Assembly (NCBI GenBank): GCA_025716815.1 | Contig: JAIXMN010000024.1 | Coordinates: forward strand, 62,001 to 126,000 | Direction of reading: 5' to 3' | From: Dichotomocladium elegans | Lineage: Eukaryota > Mucoromycota > Mucoromycetes > Mucorales > Lichtheimiaceae | DNA length: 64,000 nt | Shown: one piece after another, positions 36,912-48,603 of the stretch | How the letters are laid out: every line of letters begins with the position of its first letter | How positions within the stretch are numbered: the stretch's first letter is position 1 | The notes under the pieces: model-generated | Told to the model about the DNA's origin: nothing | Database searches by the model: none | Seen by the model: only the letters and a program-made list of their open reading frames with translations | Made by a program: the position numbers and the translations under genes

Positions 36912-37616
36912 AGGTGAAGGGGTAAGTCTTGTGAGAAAAAGTAAGGAAGCGTTACGAGTTCAAAGGGCTGAAAAGGTCATACCCTAAATGGGGTTCATGT
37001 GTCTTTGTGTTTTTTTTTGTCCCAACTCGCTAGTGCTCATTTCATCCTTTATTCGATTTTTCTTCCCAACTTTAGGTGATATCAATGGCCTGTCTCTAGA
37101 TTCTTCAGTCTACCGGCAAAGCAGATCACAGAACTTCACGAGGTATGGACACATTGAAGCTTGTAAGAGCAGATTGCGTATGACCATGTCCACGCGCCCT
37201 CTTCGTACCGAATATCACTATCTCTCGATGACGGCTTATTTTCGTCACTTTTATCGTCTTGTGAAGGTAAAGATATTACGCGTTTACAAAACGCAATATC
37301 CAATATAATGCTTATTTCCACGGCTTGTTACGAGCAATGGATGAAAACAAAGCTACCAGCGAGTGATTTATGTGAATATGACCACCATTTTCAGCCGTCT
37401 TCCGATTGCGTTGCACTGCCCACTCGTACTCATTTACAAAGCTTTGGCCCCATACGTTATAGTATACGACATGGACTCCTTTTTTGAGCCCACTCTCCAT
37501 TTACGCATATGAGAAGAGAATACGACGGTGACCAGGGCAATATTATCTACCAGGCGACTCCCCCTCCAATAATAGCCACTTTTTACCACCGACCGAAGAC
37601 TCAGAAATTGGAAGGC
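36912..37616. other. Intergenic region between divergent ACBD and TRAPPC13 genes
   Basis: About 700 bp. A minus frame at 37500-37312 (62 codons, contains VHVVYYNVWGQSFVNEYEW) has coding-like composition but no recognised family or partner exon; it could be a small gene or chance. Confidence 0.35.
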
Positions 37617-38945
37617 ATGTCTGCCCACGTTTCGCCACTGGCCTCACCACGACCTGGTCCCGCGCCACTATCACCTTCACAATCCTTGCAAGATGACGGC
37701 CAATCACCGCACCTGCTCTCGCTCAAAGTGATGCGCCTCTCGCGACCGCTTGTTGCGACGAGTGCGCCTGTCTACTACGAAGCATCGAATAAACCTCTTG
37801 CTGAGGGTCTAGAATCGCTCAACATTTCCGACCTCACCGCATCCCATCCCATAGAGCCCCAACCGACGGCAATTGAGATTCGCGACTTTGGCCTTAGCCA
37901 GATTCTAAAACTCCCTTCCTCATTTGGCAACATCTATCTCGGCGAGACGTTTAGCACATTAGTTAGCATTAATAACGAGGCATCACAACTGGTCCATCAA
38001 GTCGGGGTCAAGATTGAGCTCCAGACTTCATCACAACGGTTGACACTGTCTGACACGACCAGTAACCCCCGACATTCGGTCGATGCACAGGCCACACACA
38101 CAGTAACTGTGTCGCATGAGATAAAGGAGCTTGGTGTACATATTCTGGTTTGCCAAGTCCATTATATAACTGAAGGCCGACGGCGTCATTTCCGCAAGTC
38201 TTACAAGTTCCAGGTCTCCAATCCCCTTGCTGTCAAGACAAAAGTCAACACTCTCGATGATCGCGTCTTCTTGGAGGCTCAGTTGCAGAATGTTTCTGCT
38301 GGCCCCATGTTTTTGGAAAGGATGAAGTTTGAGGCGTCAGAACACTTTTGCTTTGAAGACATGAATAGTATCATACTCGGCGACAAGGAGGAAGGCGGCT
38401 CAGTATTTAGGGATCCCTTCATTCATCCTCAGGATGTGCGTCAGTATCTGTATATGCTCAGACCCCGCGACCCAACCAATGATCTAATTGCGCGTACGAC
38501 AAACGCGCTCGGCAAGCTGGATATCGTGTGGCGATCGGCCATGGGCGATTATGGGCGGCTTCAGACATCCCAGCTGACCCGGAAAGCACCGCTCCTGGAT
38601 GACGTGGAGGTGCAGCCATTCTGGATAGAAAAGGAGAAGGCGGCCGAGGCATTTCTCGAAACCCCGTTTCAGCTGGGGATTCGCGTGCGAAACCATTCGA
38701 CCGAAAATATGCGTCTCGTTCTTACGGCAGTCAAGACAAAAATGCGGTCTGTACTCCTGAGCGGCCTGAGCACACGCTACCTCGGAGAAGTGGGACCCAA
38801 TCAATCAACAGAGACTCAGCTCGAGTTCTTCCCACTCACCCCAGGCCTGCAGCGTGTTGGAGGTCTGCGCGTGGAAGACCAGCTGACAGGTTATAGCAAG
38901 GAGATTGATCACCTATGTGACATGTTTATTCAAAGAAGACCGTAA
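37617..38945 (+). CDS. TRAPPC13: TRAPP complex subunit TRAPPC13
   Basis: This accessory subunit of the TRAPP tethering/Rab-GEF complexes acts in ER-Golgi and autophagy traffic. It is a single exon of 442 aa from MSAHVSPLASPRPG; an in-frame Met 36 codons upstream is possible but gives a less natural N-terminus. Diagnostic parts are HLLSLKVMRLSRPL near the N-terminus, LPSSFGNIYLGETFSTLVSI, HTVTVSHEIKELGVHILVC, RKSYKFQVSNPLAVKTKVN, the RTTNALGKLDIVWRSAMGD block and a beta-rich C-terminal half ending GLRVEDQLTG. The length matches the family (about 410-450 aa). Its presence suggests a metazoan-like TRAPP composition; S. cerevisiae lacks a clear equivalent except the distant Trs-type relatives. 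Confidence 0.88.
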   Translation: MSAHVSPLASPRPGPAPLSPSQSLQDDGQSPHLLSLKVMRLSRPLVATSAPVYYEASNKPLAEGLESLNISDLTASHPIEPQPTAIEIRDFGLSQILKLPSSFGNIYLGETFSTLVSINNEASQLVHQVGVKIELQTSSQRLTLSDTTSNPRHSVDAQATHTVTVSHEIKELGVHILVCQVHYITEGRRRHFRKSYKFQVSNPLAVKTKVNTLDDRVFLEAQLQNVSAGPMFLERMKFEASEHFCFEDMNSIILGDKEEGGSVFRDPFIHPQDVRQYLYMLRPRDPTNDLIARTTNALGKLDIVWRSAMGDYGRLQTSQLTRKAPLLDDVEVQPFWIEKEKAAEAFLETPFQLGIRVRNHSTENMRLVLTAVKTKMRSVLLSGLSTRYLGEVGPNQSTETQLEFFPLTPGLQRVGGLRVEDQLTGYSKEIDHLCDMFIQRRP

Positions 38946-39019
38946 TCATGTTGTCAGATTTACATCATACAGAGCTTGTTAGAACTCCGAAATGAAATCA
39001 CTTTACGCCCCTTGCAGTA

Positions 39020-39028
39020 GTATAAAAA
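39020..39028 (+). promoter_or_regulatory. TATA box of the Ham1-like gene
   Basis: TATAAAAAG lies about 60 bp upstream of the ATG at 39082, the usual spacing for a TATA element with a short leader. Confidence 0.5.
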
Positions 39029-39081
39029 GTCTGAGATAGCCGTTTGCATATTCCCAGTCATCTTCTGGTCCTCTTTTTATC

Positions 39082-42000
39082 ATGGCACATTTTACGACTA
39101 ACCAGCCACCTCAGAACGAATTCAACAAACCTCTCACATCAGACAAGCATGTCAACGTGTCTACCCATATGTCAGAGAGCGCTGCTCAAATGCAAGAAGC
39201 AGCCAACCTCAGGCAACCCGAGAAAGACAAGCTGGCGATGATTGATATCATTGAAGGTGTTCGGCAAGGCTATATGCCAACTAATGAGCAGCTCTCGTAT
39301 TTTCTCGAAGAGCTTAGCAATATTCGGGCAATCCAAGAGCGTCAGCACCTTATGTCACCCGACGGCCAGCGCCTCTTGACAGATTTCAAATATCTGCTCA
39401 AAACTCTTCAAAAAGCGCTGTACGTCAAGAACCGCCAGCAGACGTTCCAATCCTTCTATCATCACCTTTATAATGTTGACTACCAAAACGCTTCTAACCA
39501 AGGTTCTTATACCGTTTTGGATGTCAGTTGCATACATTATTCTGATCTTTCCTACAGGCAAACCTGATCTGACTGCAGCTGCCGGCGCGAGCAGTGAGCA
39601 AGTCAAGGACGAAATGAAAAGAGGCATGTGCATCGAGCATAGTTACATACCTAGATCATCTCCAGTATAACTCACTTCGATGCTTTTCATAGGTGCAAGC
39701 GCCATCAAGAATATATTGAAGCTGGCTGTTACCAATGGCCATTTTCGTAGCCAGTTGAACGAGCTGATTTCAATTGCGCAAGAGGTCTTTAGCGATGCAT
39801 CCGAAAAAATGAACGAAACTCTTCAGAGTGGCTCTGAAAACATGAACAAGGCCGCCGAGACCATGAATGATCGTTTCCAGGAATATGCTGAAGAAGGGAA
39901 AAGACACGTTTCGGGAGAAAAAGATGGCATTGACAATTTTGACCAAACCAAAGCCAAAAATGATCTTGCTGAAAGCGCCAATGATGCCCAGCAACGCCTC
40001 CCGGAACTTCAAGAACAGATTAAACAAGAAGCTACAGGCCGAGCAAAACAGGCAAAGGAATATGCACGCGAAAAGATCCCGCCTGAACGTGTTGATGCAA
40101 TTGTTAATCGTCTCAAATTGGCATTCAACGACATGCAGCAGCACCCCAAGTACAAGGAAGCTGTGGGCACTCTAATGCGGCTCATCCAAACCTGGAGTAA
40201 TCGTCTTGGGAATGTGAGCGAACAGGGCGCTAGTCATATTACAGACGCTGCAGGTGATTTCCGCTCGCAACCGAACTGGTCCGCTGCGGAGAACGAGCTC
40301 AAGACTATCATTGAAAGCTGGGCACAAGGACGCTCGATCGACCAGTTTCTAGGTTCTGTCGGAAAAGTTGTTGCCGACGTGAAGAATGACAGTGATCTAC
40401 GTCAATGTTACGATGAGGTAATTCAAACAATGGGACTAATTCAAACTTTTATGAATGGACTCCCTCACCACATGATGTAAACAGTCAACACAATACCTAC
40501 GTCGTCTGGCTGAGGAACCTGGATATGCTAATGACGAACAATCCACTGAAGATGGGAAACGTCTCGTTAGTCGTGCTCGTGAATTGACCCAGGGTCGCTA
40601 TAGTGGTCATTTCGACCATATGTTCAACGAAGCCAAGAGTTTCCTCCGTGCCATGAACGATGATCCAATGGCTTGTGAGCTTGAACAAGCCTTAGCACAG
40701 ATCCACAAGGACCTGTGGTATGATGGGTAAAGTACAAAATTACTTGCATCTGGCTCAACTGAACTGATTTTATTTCAAAGAGACGGCAACGTTGCTTTCA
40801 AACCCCATTTGCTCGCAGACATGCGCATCACCCTTATCCCAGCCTTCTTGGAGTTCATTAAAGTCATTCCGATCCCCAAGGTTGACTACTCGGACTCTCA
40901 GTTCGATATTTCAGTTGAGAACATCATCCTTCCGGGAGACACTCTGTTGCCCCGTTTGGTTGAGACGAAGGTTTGTATGAAGTTCCGTTTTGCGTTGATT
41001 ACAGCAGCTTCTAATGACCAGTACCGTTTAAAATAGATGGATAACTACATCAGGTTTAGTCCTTATACAAACATCACCAACATTAACCAACAAGGCCTCT
41101 GGGTTAAGATGTCCGAGATCACTACTGAGATAAAAAATGCAAGTATCCGAACTGATGGATCTTTGCCTCGATTTATGCGCTAACTGCAGAGCCACAGGTG
41201 ATCTGGTACTATAAGAAGAAAACAGGTTTCCCGAAGCTGAGCGACCAGGGCATAGCCAGTGTGATCGTAAGTATATGATGTCATTACTATACATGATTGC
41301 TAAGATGAAATGGGTATAGATCGGAGGCAGAGGTCTTACAGTTACTGCTCGGATTATCAGTGATTCGAAAGATGCAATCCACACTTTCCGCGTCGCACAG
41401 TGCAAAGCCCACATTGCTAATCTCACAGTCAAGATAAACAAGAGTGGCCATGAGTACGCATCATCAATACAACATAAATTGTATCACTCAAGTAATTAAC
41501 CATCCCCACTAATTCAATATAGCGTATTGTACAAGACCGTCAGTCCGCTGATGACATCCATCGTCAAGCGTCAGATCGCACGAGCGGTTGAGATGAAATT
41601 TAAAGATGTTGTCGAGAATGCCGATTCGCGTTTGACCAAGATGATGATGCGACACTACAATGAAGCCTTTGCCAAAACGGAGTCATGGAATGATCTTGCA
41701 ACGACCAGCGGGCCCCAGCAGCAGCGCATTGCTGTGGATAACTACGGTCAACCGGTTGCTACGAGAAGGAAGTTTGAGCGTCCGGGCCTAATGACGGCAC
41801 TGGTTACCATTCTCAATCGCAACATGAAGTCGAACATGGTCCGCGGAATTCAGAACCAAAAAGTCAAACGTCAAGAACGCAAGCTCGAAAAGATGGCCAG
41901 TCATGAGAACCGCCAACATGAGGGCACTGGTGCTGATGTCTCCCGTGTCAGTGGTGAAAATGATATTGGTAGCGATCAGTTCTATCCAGCCAAACAACCT

Positions 42001-42348
42001 CCGGAGCAGTATCAACCTAGGATCGGTGCTGTTGGTATTTCACAGCAACGCAATGATAATACGGTTCCTGTTATTGTTAAGCCGGATGGCAGTACCTATA
42101 TCACTGATGGGAAAACTGGTGAGCTACGACCTGTCAGTTTGTCCCGGGAAGCCTATGATTACACTCAAGGACTCCAGCAGCAGCAGCAGCAGCAACAACA
42201 ACAGCAACAGAACACGATGGAAAATCAAAATAAGGCAACACCTTCTTTTGGCCGTGGCTTCTACAGTGGCAAACTTACTAGCCAGAATGAAGATCGTAAC
42301 CAAGGTTACGTGCACAATCCCACAGGACCTGCCCCTAATGTTATGTAA
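39082..42348 (+). CDS. Ham1-like / DUF5923-DUF4449 BPI-fold protein
   Basis: This is a large fungal protein with the Ham1-like N-terminal (DUF5923) and C-terminal (DUF4449) regions, predicted to have a BPI/lipid-transfer-like fold; its cell role is not settled. Several introns occur. One, 40418-40484, joins CYDE to STQYLRRLAEEPG. The N-terminus (LRQPEKDKLAMIDIIEGV, GYMPTNEQLSYFLEEL) is typical. The centre is long amphipathic helices (MNETLQSGSENMNKAAETM, RLKLAFNDMQQHPKYKEAV). The C-terminal half has FDISVENIILPGDTLLPRLV and a beta-rich segment. The tail is disordered with a 13-residue Gln run (about 42173-42211). A TATA box sits at 39020. The first intron joins after FYHHLY were not fully resolved. 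Confidence 0.75.
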
Positions 42349-42738
42349 AATGAATCGCTCTTTGAATAATTCAATTCATTTCTCTGTACCTTGCGATATC
42401 ATTCTTTGTCTCTTGAAATAAAGATCTTATTTACATGTCGAGCGATTTAATTGTAGGCAGCACCAGGGCATCTTGGGCTTTTCAGTGCACATACTTTACA
42501 TACGAAGGGAAGAAACCACAGGAGGTGTCATTTCCAGCGGATGGAAGGGCAACCGAGCCGTTATCACAGCGACGATTAAGCGAAGATACACGCATTGAGC
42601 TACGTACGTACTTGAAATCAGTTCCTGTATCCACCGGTATGCCTCGCAGATAGAGCATCATGCTTCATTCCCCCAAGAGACTGATACAGTAGCCAAGTCT
42701 CTCACATTTTGGATATGTCCTGCAATGTTCCTCTGTTT

Positions 42739-42930
42739 TCAAGGTACAGGAATATACAAGTTGCCTGGGTTAATGGTGTGCGAGAGTGCTACATGCAATT
42801 GCCTATGAGCAACCAAAGGCTTGCGTAGACGAAGACTAACACGTGAGAGTGTTTCTCTCCTAGAGTCTTGTATATGGTCGTGCCAGATGCTGATAGAAGA
42901 ACCAGCAATTGGCGTAGGCAAAGAATACAA
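42739..42930 (-). pseudogene. Helitron/PIF1-type helicase C-terminal relic
   Basis: The minus frame contains ETLSRVSLRLRKPLVAHRQL followed by HVALSHTINPGNLYIPVP. This matches the conserved end of Helitron/Pif1 helicases (F-x-H-G-Q-L-Y-V-A-L-S-R, then N-L-x-I-x-x-P), with His-Arg for His-Gly and His for Arg after ALS. Only this last motif (VI) is recognisable, so it is a truncated, decayed copy. A search for a Helitron 3' hairpin and CTRR just below 42739 would test the call. Confidence 0.58.
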
Positions 42931-43849
42931 GATGGTTCACCTTCGCTTGGAGGGCGAAGGAATCATTTGAAGAAAGAGATATGGGCCTTCCTCGCTTCGG
43001 ATTAAGAGCCTATGTAACATCAATGCAATTGTCCAGACGCCTTCTAAGTCTGGACGATAAGGAGGAACCCCTGCACAGCTCAAAGAATTTAGGAACTCTG
43101 TGGGTACAATCCATTCGGGGCATTTTCAACCCAATGTCTCGTATTGCGAACGTACAGCAGAGTACTCAAATGACAATACGCATGTGGCGCTCTTTTACAG
43201 CTTCTAAAAAGCACTCATACGTGCCACAGGGAATTTGGCTTTATCAGGGTGATCAATCTCAACACTATTATCGACTGAGTGGTATGCATATGTGATGTAT
43301 GGGAGAATACAGTAGCCAAAGTTCGACTGCCACTGATGGTGAGGAGCTGGTTTACAAAAATGGCGGCTAGATGGACAACATTCTTAATGTGCATATTGAT
43401 AGTCAGTTCTTACCGCTTGAATAGAATACAGTACCGAAAAAGAAAGTGGTTGGGAAGATCCCCGAGGTGATTTATGGCTAGATGCTGTTCTTAAAAGATG
43501 AGAAGCAGGAGCCTGAAGCCGCTCCTATATAGACGCAAACACATACAAAAAATTCGGTTGCTATCCGACGGATATTTACGATGTATATAATACATAATGA
43601 TGAATCTGTAACATGATGTGAGTTTGCAATTCAAAAACAAAAACGATGAAAGGGCGCATCATATATGTGCTCCTCTTCATTTGTTCGACTCAAACACCTT
43701 GATAAGTACTAATAAATCCTGTCTCGTTATAACCAAAAGAGACATTACTAGAGGCATTAGAGATTGCGCTATACCGCTCTTACTGCACATGCGTAGAGCA
43801 GCGGTAGTGTAGTCGCTTTGTAGCTGCTAATGCGCTCCTAGCTTTCGTG

Positions 43850-44115
43850 CAAAGTACGTTGTGTAACTGCGCGTAGAACTTGCTTATTCATCACGATGTC
43901 TGTGTCTTTTCGCCTAGAACTATGCATGACATCCAGCACGGAGTTACCATTGCAAGATAGATTACGCAGATATTCTGTTTGTGAAAAGAAGAGAGTATGT
44001 CTCGTCATCGATCATGTAATCCAGAGGTACAAGAAAGTCATGTTCATCAATAAGGTCCTGGCCATGTTCGTAAAGCTATTAATTGCTCAATTCAGAATGA
44101 TGAATGTGCATGAAC
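43850..44115 (-). mobile_element. DDE transposase fragment (copy 2)
   Basis: Plus-strand bases about 43860-44110 align, with gaps, to 58225-58440 of the copy near SCO1: shared GATTACGCAGATATTCTGT (GATATGCTACGCAGATATTCTGT there) and ATTGCTCAATTCAGAATG (ATTGCTCATTTCAGAATG). Only the 5' third of the transposase survives and it is in the minus orientation. Confidence 0.55.
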
Positions 44116-44317
44116 GTTTAAAAAAGCTGACGTAATTTTATAGAGTTGAGCTTGCCGAGCATTTCTATGAAATCTTTTTCGGATTGCTGGTTTGTCATGC
44201 GCAAAGATCTCGTTGTCATCCTACAACTTCTGAACTGGGTGACACGCGATTTTTGATCTTGGGAGACAATGCATAACAGATCGGTTCGGCGTAGGTTGGG
44301 AGGTCAGGGTGGCAACT

Positions 44318-44326
44318 CAATCATAA
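44318..44326 (+). promoter_or_regulatory. PACE-like element upstream of PUP1
   Basis: GGTGGCAAC matches 8 of 9 bases of the yeast proteasome-associated control element GGTGGCAAA (Rpn4 site), about 215 bp before the PUP1 start. Rpn4 is known from Ascomycota, so the match may be chance. Confidence 0.25.
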
Positions 44327-44540
44327 ATTCGACAAGACAAAAAAACCATATGCAATAAGCCTGTTGCTCTTTCGCTTCGCGCAAAAGGATAATCTCGTCA
44401 GCAACATACGCAATTTTGCGTGACGTATTCAATGTCACTCGCCGCCGCCAAAGCGGAGCGAGGAGTATTACGCGTAAGAACTTGTCCATTTATCCCTCCA
44501 CCTTCCCCCTTTTTTTCCTTTCTTTTCAATTGTATACAAC

Positions 44541-45698
44541 ATGGCTAGCAAATACAGTTTACCCAAAGGCGGATTTAGCTTTGAGAACTACACTAGGTGT
44601 GCTATGTCTCCAATTAGTAGCGCCATCGGAACAGTTGGACTTATAATGTTCATTCCGCTGTAGAAATAAGGCGCTCGAAACAAAGGGCGTCCGACCACCC
44701 AAAGCGACGAGTACCGGTACGACCATTGTCGGCGTCATTTTCAAGGTGATTCTCCCCGAAACCTACGTCTACATATCGATTAGTGTATGCTAAAGCATAT
44801 GTGACATTTCCCTAGGACGGTGTTGTTTTGGGCGCTGATACCCGAGCCACCGAAGGCCCGATTGTAGCTGACAAGAACTGCGAAAAGATCCACTATATTG
44901 CACCCAACATGTATGTTGCTCATCGTGTACTATCAGTCATGCAATGGTGAAAGAATTACGGGACTTCTTCGTATTGAATCTCTCTTTTCTATTCTCAAAG
45001 CTACTGCTGTGGTGCTGGAACTGCTGCAGATACTGAGGCGACAACCAACCTGATCAGCTCCCAGATTGAACTGCACTCTCTCTCGACCGGTAGAAAGGCA
45101 CGGGTGGTTACCGCCATGACCATGCTGAAACAAATGCTTTTCAGGTATCTTTTCGCAAAATGGAAACTCGCTAGATGTATCGTTGTCTGATCGTTATGCA
45201 GATATCAGGGCCATATTGGTGCAGCTCTTGTGTTGGGTGGCTTCGATACTACAGGCCCTCACCTGTATACGGTATATCCTCACGGCAGTACAGACAAACT
45301 TCCTTACGTGACAATGGGATCTGGATCTCTGGCTGCCATGAGCGTATTCGAAAGCAGATGGAAGGCGAATATGGAGGTAAATCTACCATCAGCCAGGGAA
45401 GGGAACTCCAAAAATTCATATTGCTATATTGCTCCTGTAGCGTAATGAAGCAATCGCGCTCGTCGCAGATGCCATCAAAGCTGGCATTTTCAACGATCTG
45501 GGTTCCGGATCGAACGTTGATGTCTGTGTGATTGAGAAGGACAAGACTGACTACTTGCGGAACTACGAGCGACCTAATGAGCGTAGCGTCAAGGAACAGA
45601 GTTACCGATACCCCAGAGGCACTACTGCTGTGCTTAAGGAGTCCATTACTAGCTTGGTGTCCGTCACTGAAGGCGATGCTATGGATTTGTCACTGTAA
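44541..45698 (+). CDS. PUP1: 20S proteasome catalytic subunit beta2 (trypsin-like)
   Basis: Beta2 carries the trypsin-like active site of the 20S core. The first exons are 44541-44596, 44664-44745, 44816-44910 and one from 45001; the stop is at 45698. The propeptide ([20 protein letters not shown]...) ends at TSTG, and the mature chain starts [20 protein letters not shown] with catalytic Thr1, Asp17 and Lys33 ([10 protein letters not shown]). [35 protein letters not shown] and the long C-terminal arm ([19 protein letters not shown]) that wraps beta3 are all present. It looks complete and active. A PACE-like motif lies upstream. Confidence 0.93.
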
Positions 45699-46686
45699 AA
45701 AGAAAATGGAATCACAGGATGTGGATCATGAAGCAACACATAAAACCTGTCGGTATCTTTTTTGGGAGATTTGGCTACACCGTTTATACAAGGAAAATCA
45801 TGGATGCATCATTACATTGATGAAACATATATGGTCGGTCGAGAAGGCAGCCATGGGATAAGATATTTTACAAAGTTCGCATCCAATATGGGGTTGTCAT
45901 GGTAACTGTTTTTCAAGGCCATATTAACTGAAGAGCTTTAAGAGCCATATCATTGGAGGGGGAAAACGGACATGCATTACACGCTTTTATAGCATATACC
46001 TTCATACGATAGCATTCTTTTTAGACATCCAAGTAACAGTGTGTCTCTTTGGTCATTTGAACATCCCACTGGGGTGATCAATATATTATCACCGCTGGAA
46101 GACAATTGATCACACAATGCCCGATAATCGCCTGGCGCCGATCCATCCGATCCAATTGACTGTCTCTGGTTTCTGAGTTATTTTGGTCCATCTCTTTGCA
46201 TACACCTCCCCATACTTTCTAAAGATACGGCAATGTTAAATCATCTTATCGCGCTCTGTGTCGTACACACATGACTCAAATGGCTTTTGTGAACTGAGAT
46301 GGCGAAGAATATCCAATCATACTGGTTTGAAATCAGAATGGGCAAACGATATCTCTCAGCCTATGTGAAGGAATGAATACTTAAACCAGGGCGCGAGGAC
46401 ATCATCAGCCAATGATGCACCACAACTGCTCTCCTCATCCCTTGAGGGAAACAGGCTCTATCAGACCGATGCCTTATTATAATGTATTCCTAGTCTAATC
46501 CCATAGTCAGAACCCTGCCCCCGCCACCTTATCGGGAACGTAAATTGTAGAATTCATGCAATCGAGGATATCTTGGGATTTGAGCATGGAAACCAGACCA
46601 ATAAGCCGTAGCACCATCAGCAAAACATGTGAACACAAATATGGATTCAGGAGGAAGCATAGAAAGAAAGGCGGGGATTTTGTCTA
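45699..46686. other. Intergenic region, convergent PUP1 and HIS1
   Basis: Nearly 1 kb between two converging genes without any coding-like frame. Nothing recognised. Confidence 0.45.
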
Positions 46687-47717
46687 TTAAACACGGCAGC
46701 TGGTGAATGCGGTTACTAGAATGTCAGTGGCTCCGACCTCGGTCAATTTATCCATGATCTCGCCCTTCAACTTGGCCTCAATCATGGACGAGACGGCAAC
46801 CCAACCCTCGTGCGACTCGAGGCTTGAGACAGTTGCACCCTGTCGACCGGGTGTTATGGCAATCGCCTTTGGAAGGTTGCTGCGGGTGATGTTGTAGGTA
46901 CACAAGACATATTTCTTTGCAGCAATGACGCCACGGATGCGGGAAGCGATCTTCTCGATGAGATCGGTGTGGGTGGATTTTCGGTTAGAGAGCAGGACCG
47001 ACTGGGTGGTCATCAAAGTGTGAATGTCATGAAGGCCAGCCGCACGCATTGTTTCTCCCGACTCTGATAAGAATAGGTTAGCGAGGCCCGGAGAGTGTGA
47101 AATATGGGTTAAAAGAAAATCATTTACCAACGAGATCAACTAGAAGAGATTGTATGTTAAGAAAAAAACCAAGGCATGACAGTGCTCCATATGCAATGCT
47201 ATTCTCACTTACTGATGCCATCAGCTAGGCCTAATGCGCATGCGGCCTCAACCGATCCAGACACATAGCTAATGGTGGTGGTTTTGCCTGCAGCCTTGTC
47301 CAGAGGAGCAAAAATGGTACGTGCGTAAGCATCAAAACTCGTGACAATGCGTTTGCCGACGAGAGATTCCAGCGTCTGGTACTCGCCCTTAACGGGTACT
47401 TGGACACATAGACGACACTTTCCAAAGCCAAGCTGAATCTTCTCCGTAACCTTATCAGACACTTCGTTCTCGACGACCATGTCCTGGCCAGTAATGCCCA
47501 GGTCAACATTACCCTCGGCTACGTATTTAGGAATATCGGCTGCGGGAAGAAAGATGAGCGCAACGGGAAGGTTGGTGCTAAGGGCAATATCCTGACGAGA
47601 TTTGCGATTGAAGTGGATGTCTGCGCCTTGAAGCAATTGCAAACATTCTTCGTAGAGCCGTCCCTTCTTGGGAATTGCGAATAATAACCGGTTGTCGAGA
47701 TCCTTGACAAAGTCCAT
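46687..47717 (-). CDS. HIS1: ATP phosphoribosyltransferase (histidine biosynthesis, first step)
   Basis: It joins ATP and PRPP to form phosphoribosyl-ATP and is feedback-inhibited by histidine. Three exons, 47717-47213, 47139-47128 and 47063-46687, give 894 nt and 297 aa, the same length as yeast His1. The middle exon is only 12 nt and rebuilds ADGIIDLVESGETMRAAGL, a conserved HisG motif. Other marks are LLFAIPKKGRLYEECLQLL, DLGITGQDMV, CRLCVQVPVKGEY and the C-terminal regulatory (ACT-like) domain with AIAITPGRQGATVSSLE and DILVTAFTSCRV. It is the long, hexameric type without a HisZ partner. A TGAGTCA site lies about 170 bp upstream, suggesting general amino-acid control. It is divergent from the ERT1-like gene. 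Confidence 0.94.
47128..47139 (-). other. HIS1: 12-nt microexon of HIS1
   Basis: TTGATCTCGTTG on minus is bounded by CTTCTAG and GTAAATG. Including it restores I-D-L-V-E, which HisG proteins always carry; skipping it would remove four residues without changing frame. Confidence 0.85.
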
Positions 47718-48603
47718 GATTGTTTTGTTCCGAAGCGCAAGGTTCAAATGGAGCGCTGAAAAGGCTGAGTGAGTGGGGGGAGGAGGGAGCCAGCAAAGCA
47801 AAGCGTAGCGTCGCGTCTGAGCTGCTTCGGTGGCTTTTTTAGGAGATCAATTTCCGATTGGAAGGTGACACAATCTGTCAAGAGTGAGTCATTGGGGGCA
47901 AGGCGAAACAGGAATGTTGCGCCAATCCGTCGGAGTCGTATGTTTGTGTCCGTGTACGTGCGTGGTTGTTTGATGTGCGCGTACGTCAGCCCCCAAAAGA
48001 GGTCCACCGCTGAAACGGAACCAAGGAATCGTACGTACGCAATTCAGTGTCCGTTTTTAAACGGCCCGCTTCGGCTGAGCAAGAAGGACCTAGAACAAAG
48101 CCAAACTCAGTGGGCAAAAAAGAGTTATGCAAGCAATCGCACAATGAGTCCACACTGACCTCCTCCATCACTCGACTTCAGAGCATAATGATCCAGTTTA
48201 CAGTAGTATTAGCGCATGGCTGCTACGTGGCCGTCACGAGCGATGCTACGGACATATTGCAATGGAAAATCACCATGTCAAGAATGTGGCAACCAATCAA
48301 TTGTACTTCTCTATCCTTCCACTCCCCACTCCCCCCAACCCCGCACCCGCCCTCGGATTCGTTTCACCCCTTTTTTGGAACATCTTCACTTCTTTTTCCA
48401 ACTTGTTCGTCTCATTTTCTTTTTTTTTCGCTCTTTACTTTGAAATACTCTCTTTTCGCATAAAAGCTCCTTTTATCTATTTTGTCACTTCTTTCCCATT
48501 TTTGTTTCCCCTCCTCGGTATCGTCCAAGCTCTCTTCTGCTCGTTCTCTCCACCATTTTCCCCCTTTACCCCTTCGCGAATCACAGGAACAAGCAAGCGA
48601 ATC
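47718..48603. other. Divergent promoter region of HIS1 and the ERT1-like gene
   Basis: About 0.9 kb. It holds the GCN4-type site, a pyrimidine-rich stretch just before 48604, and a short plus frame at about 48255-48290 reading CNGKSPCQEC. That fragment recalls the second half of a Zn2Cys6 cluster but lacks the first CxxC half. Confidence 0.45.
47885..47895. promoter_or_regulatory. GCN4-type site with adjacent CCAAT box upstream of HIS1
   Basis: TGAGTCA (47885-47891) overlaps ATTGG (47891-47895) about 170 bp before the HIS1 start. TGASTCA is the classic Gcn4/CpcA site for amino-acid starvation control of histidine genes. The same pairing of ATTGG with TGACTCA is seen upstream of the bZIP gene at 5.9 kb. 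Confidence 0.55.

Larger units (their letters stand above)
42349..44540. other. Gene-poor region with Helitron and DDE-transposase relics
   Basis: About 2.2 kb with no intact gene between the Ham1-like gene and PUP1. It contains the helicase relic and transposase fragment listed separately and short unassigned frames. A fragment near 43342-43420 (ELVYKNGG, a stop, then MDN) might belong to the same Helitron. The last 150 bp hold the PUP1 promoter. Confidence 0.5.

Noticed and set aside
40418..40484. Apparent C-terminal end of a separate protein (...LPHHMM)
   Set aside because: It is intron read-through: splicing 40418-40484 keeps frame and continues the Ham1-like protein.
42435..42653. 72-codon plus frame MSSDLIVGSTRASW
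   Set aside because: No family, no partner exon, and it sits in element-rich debris; not supported as a gene.
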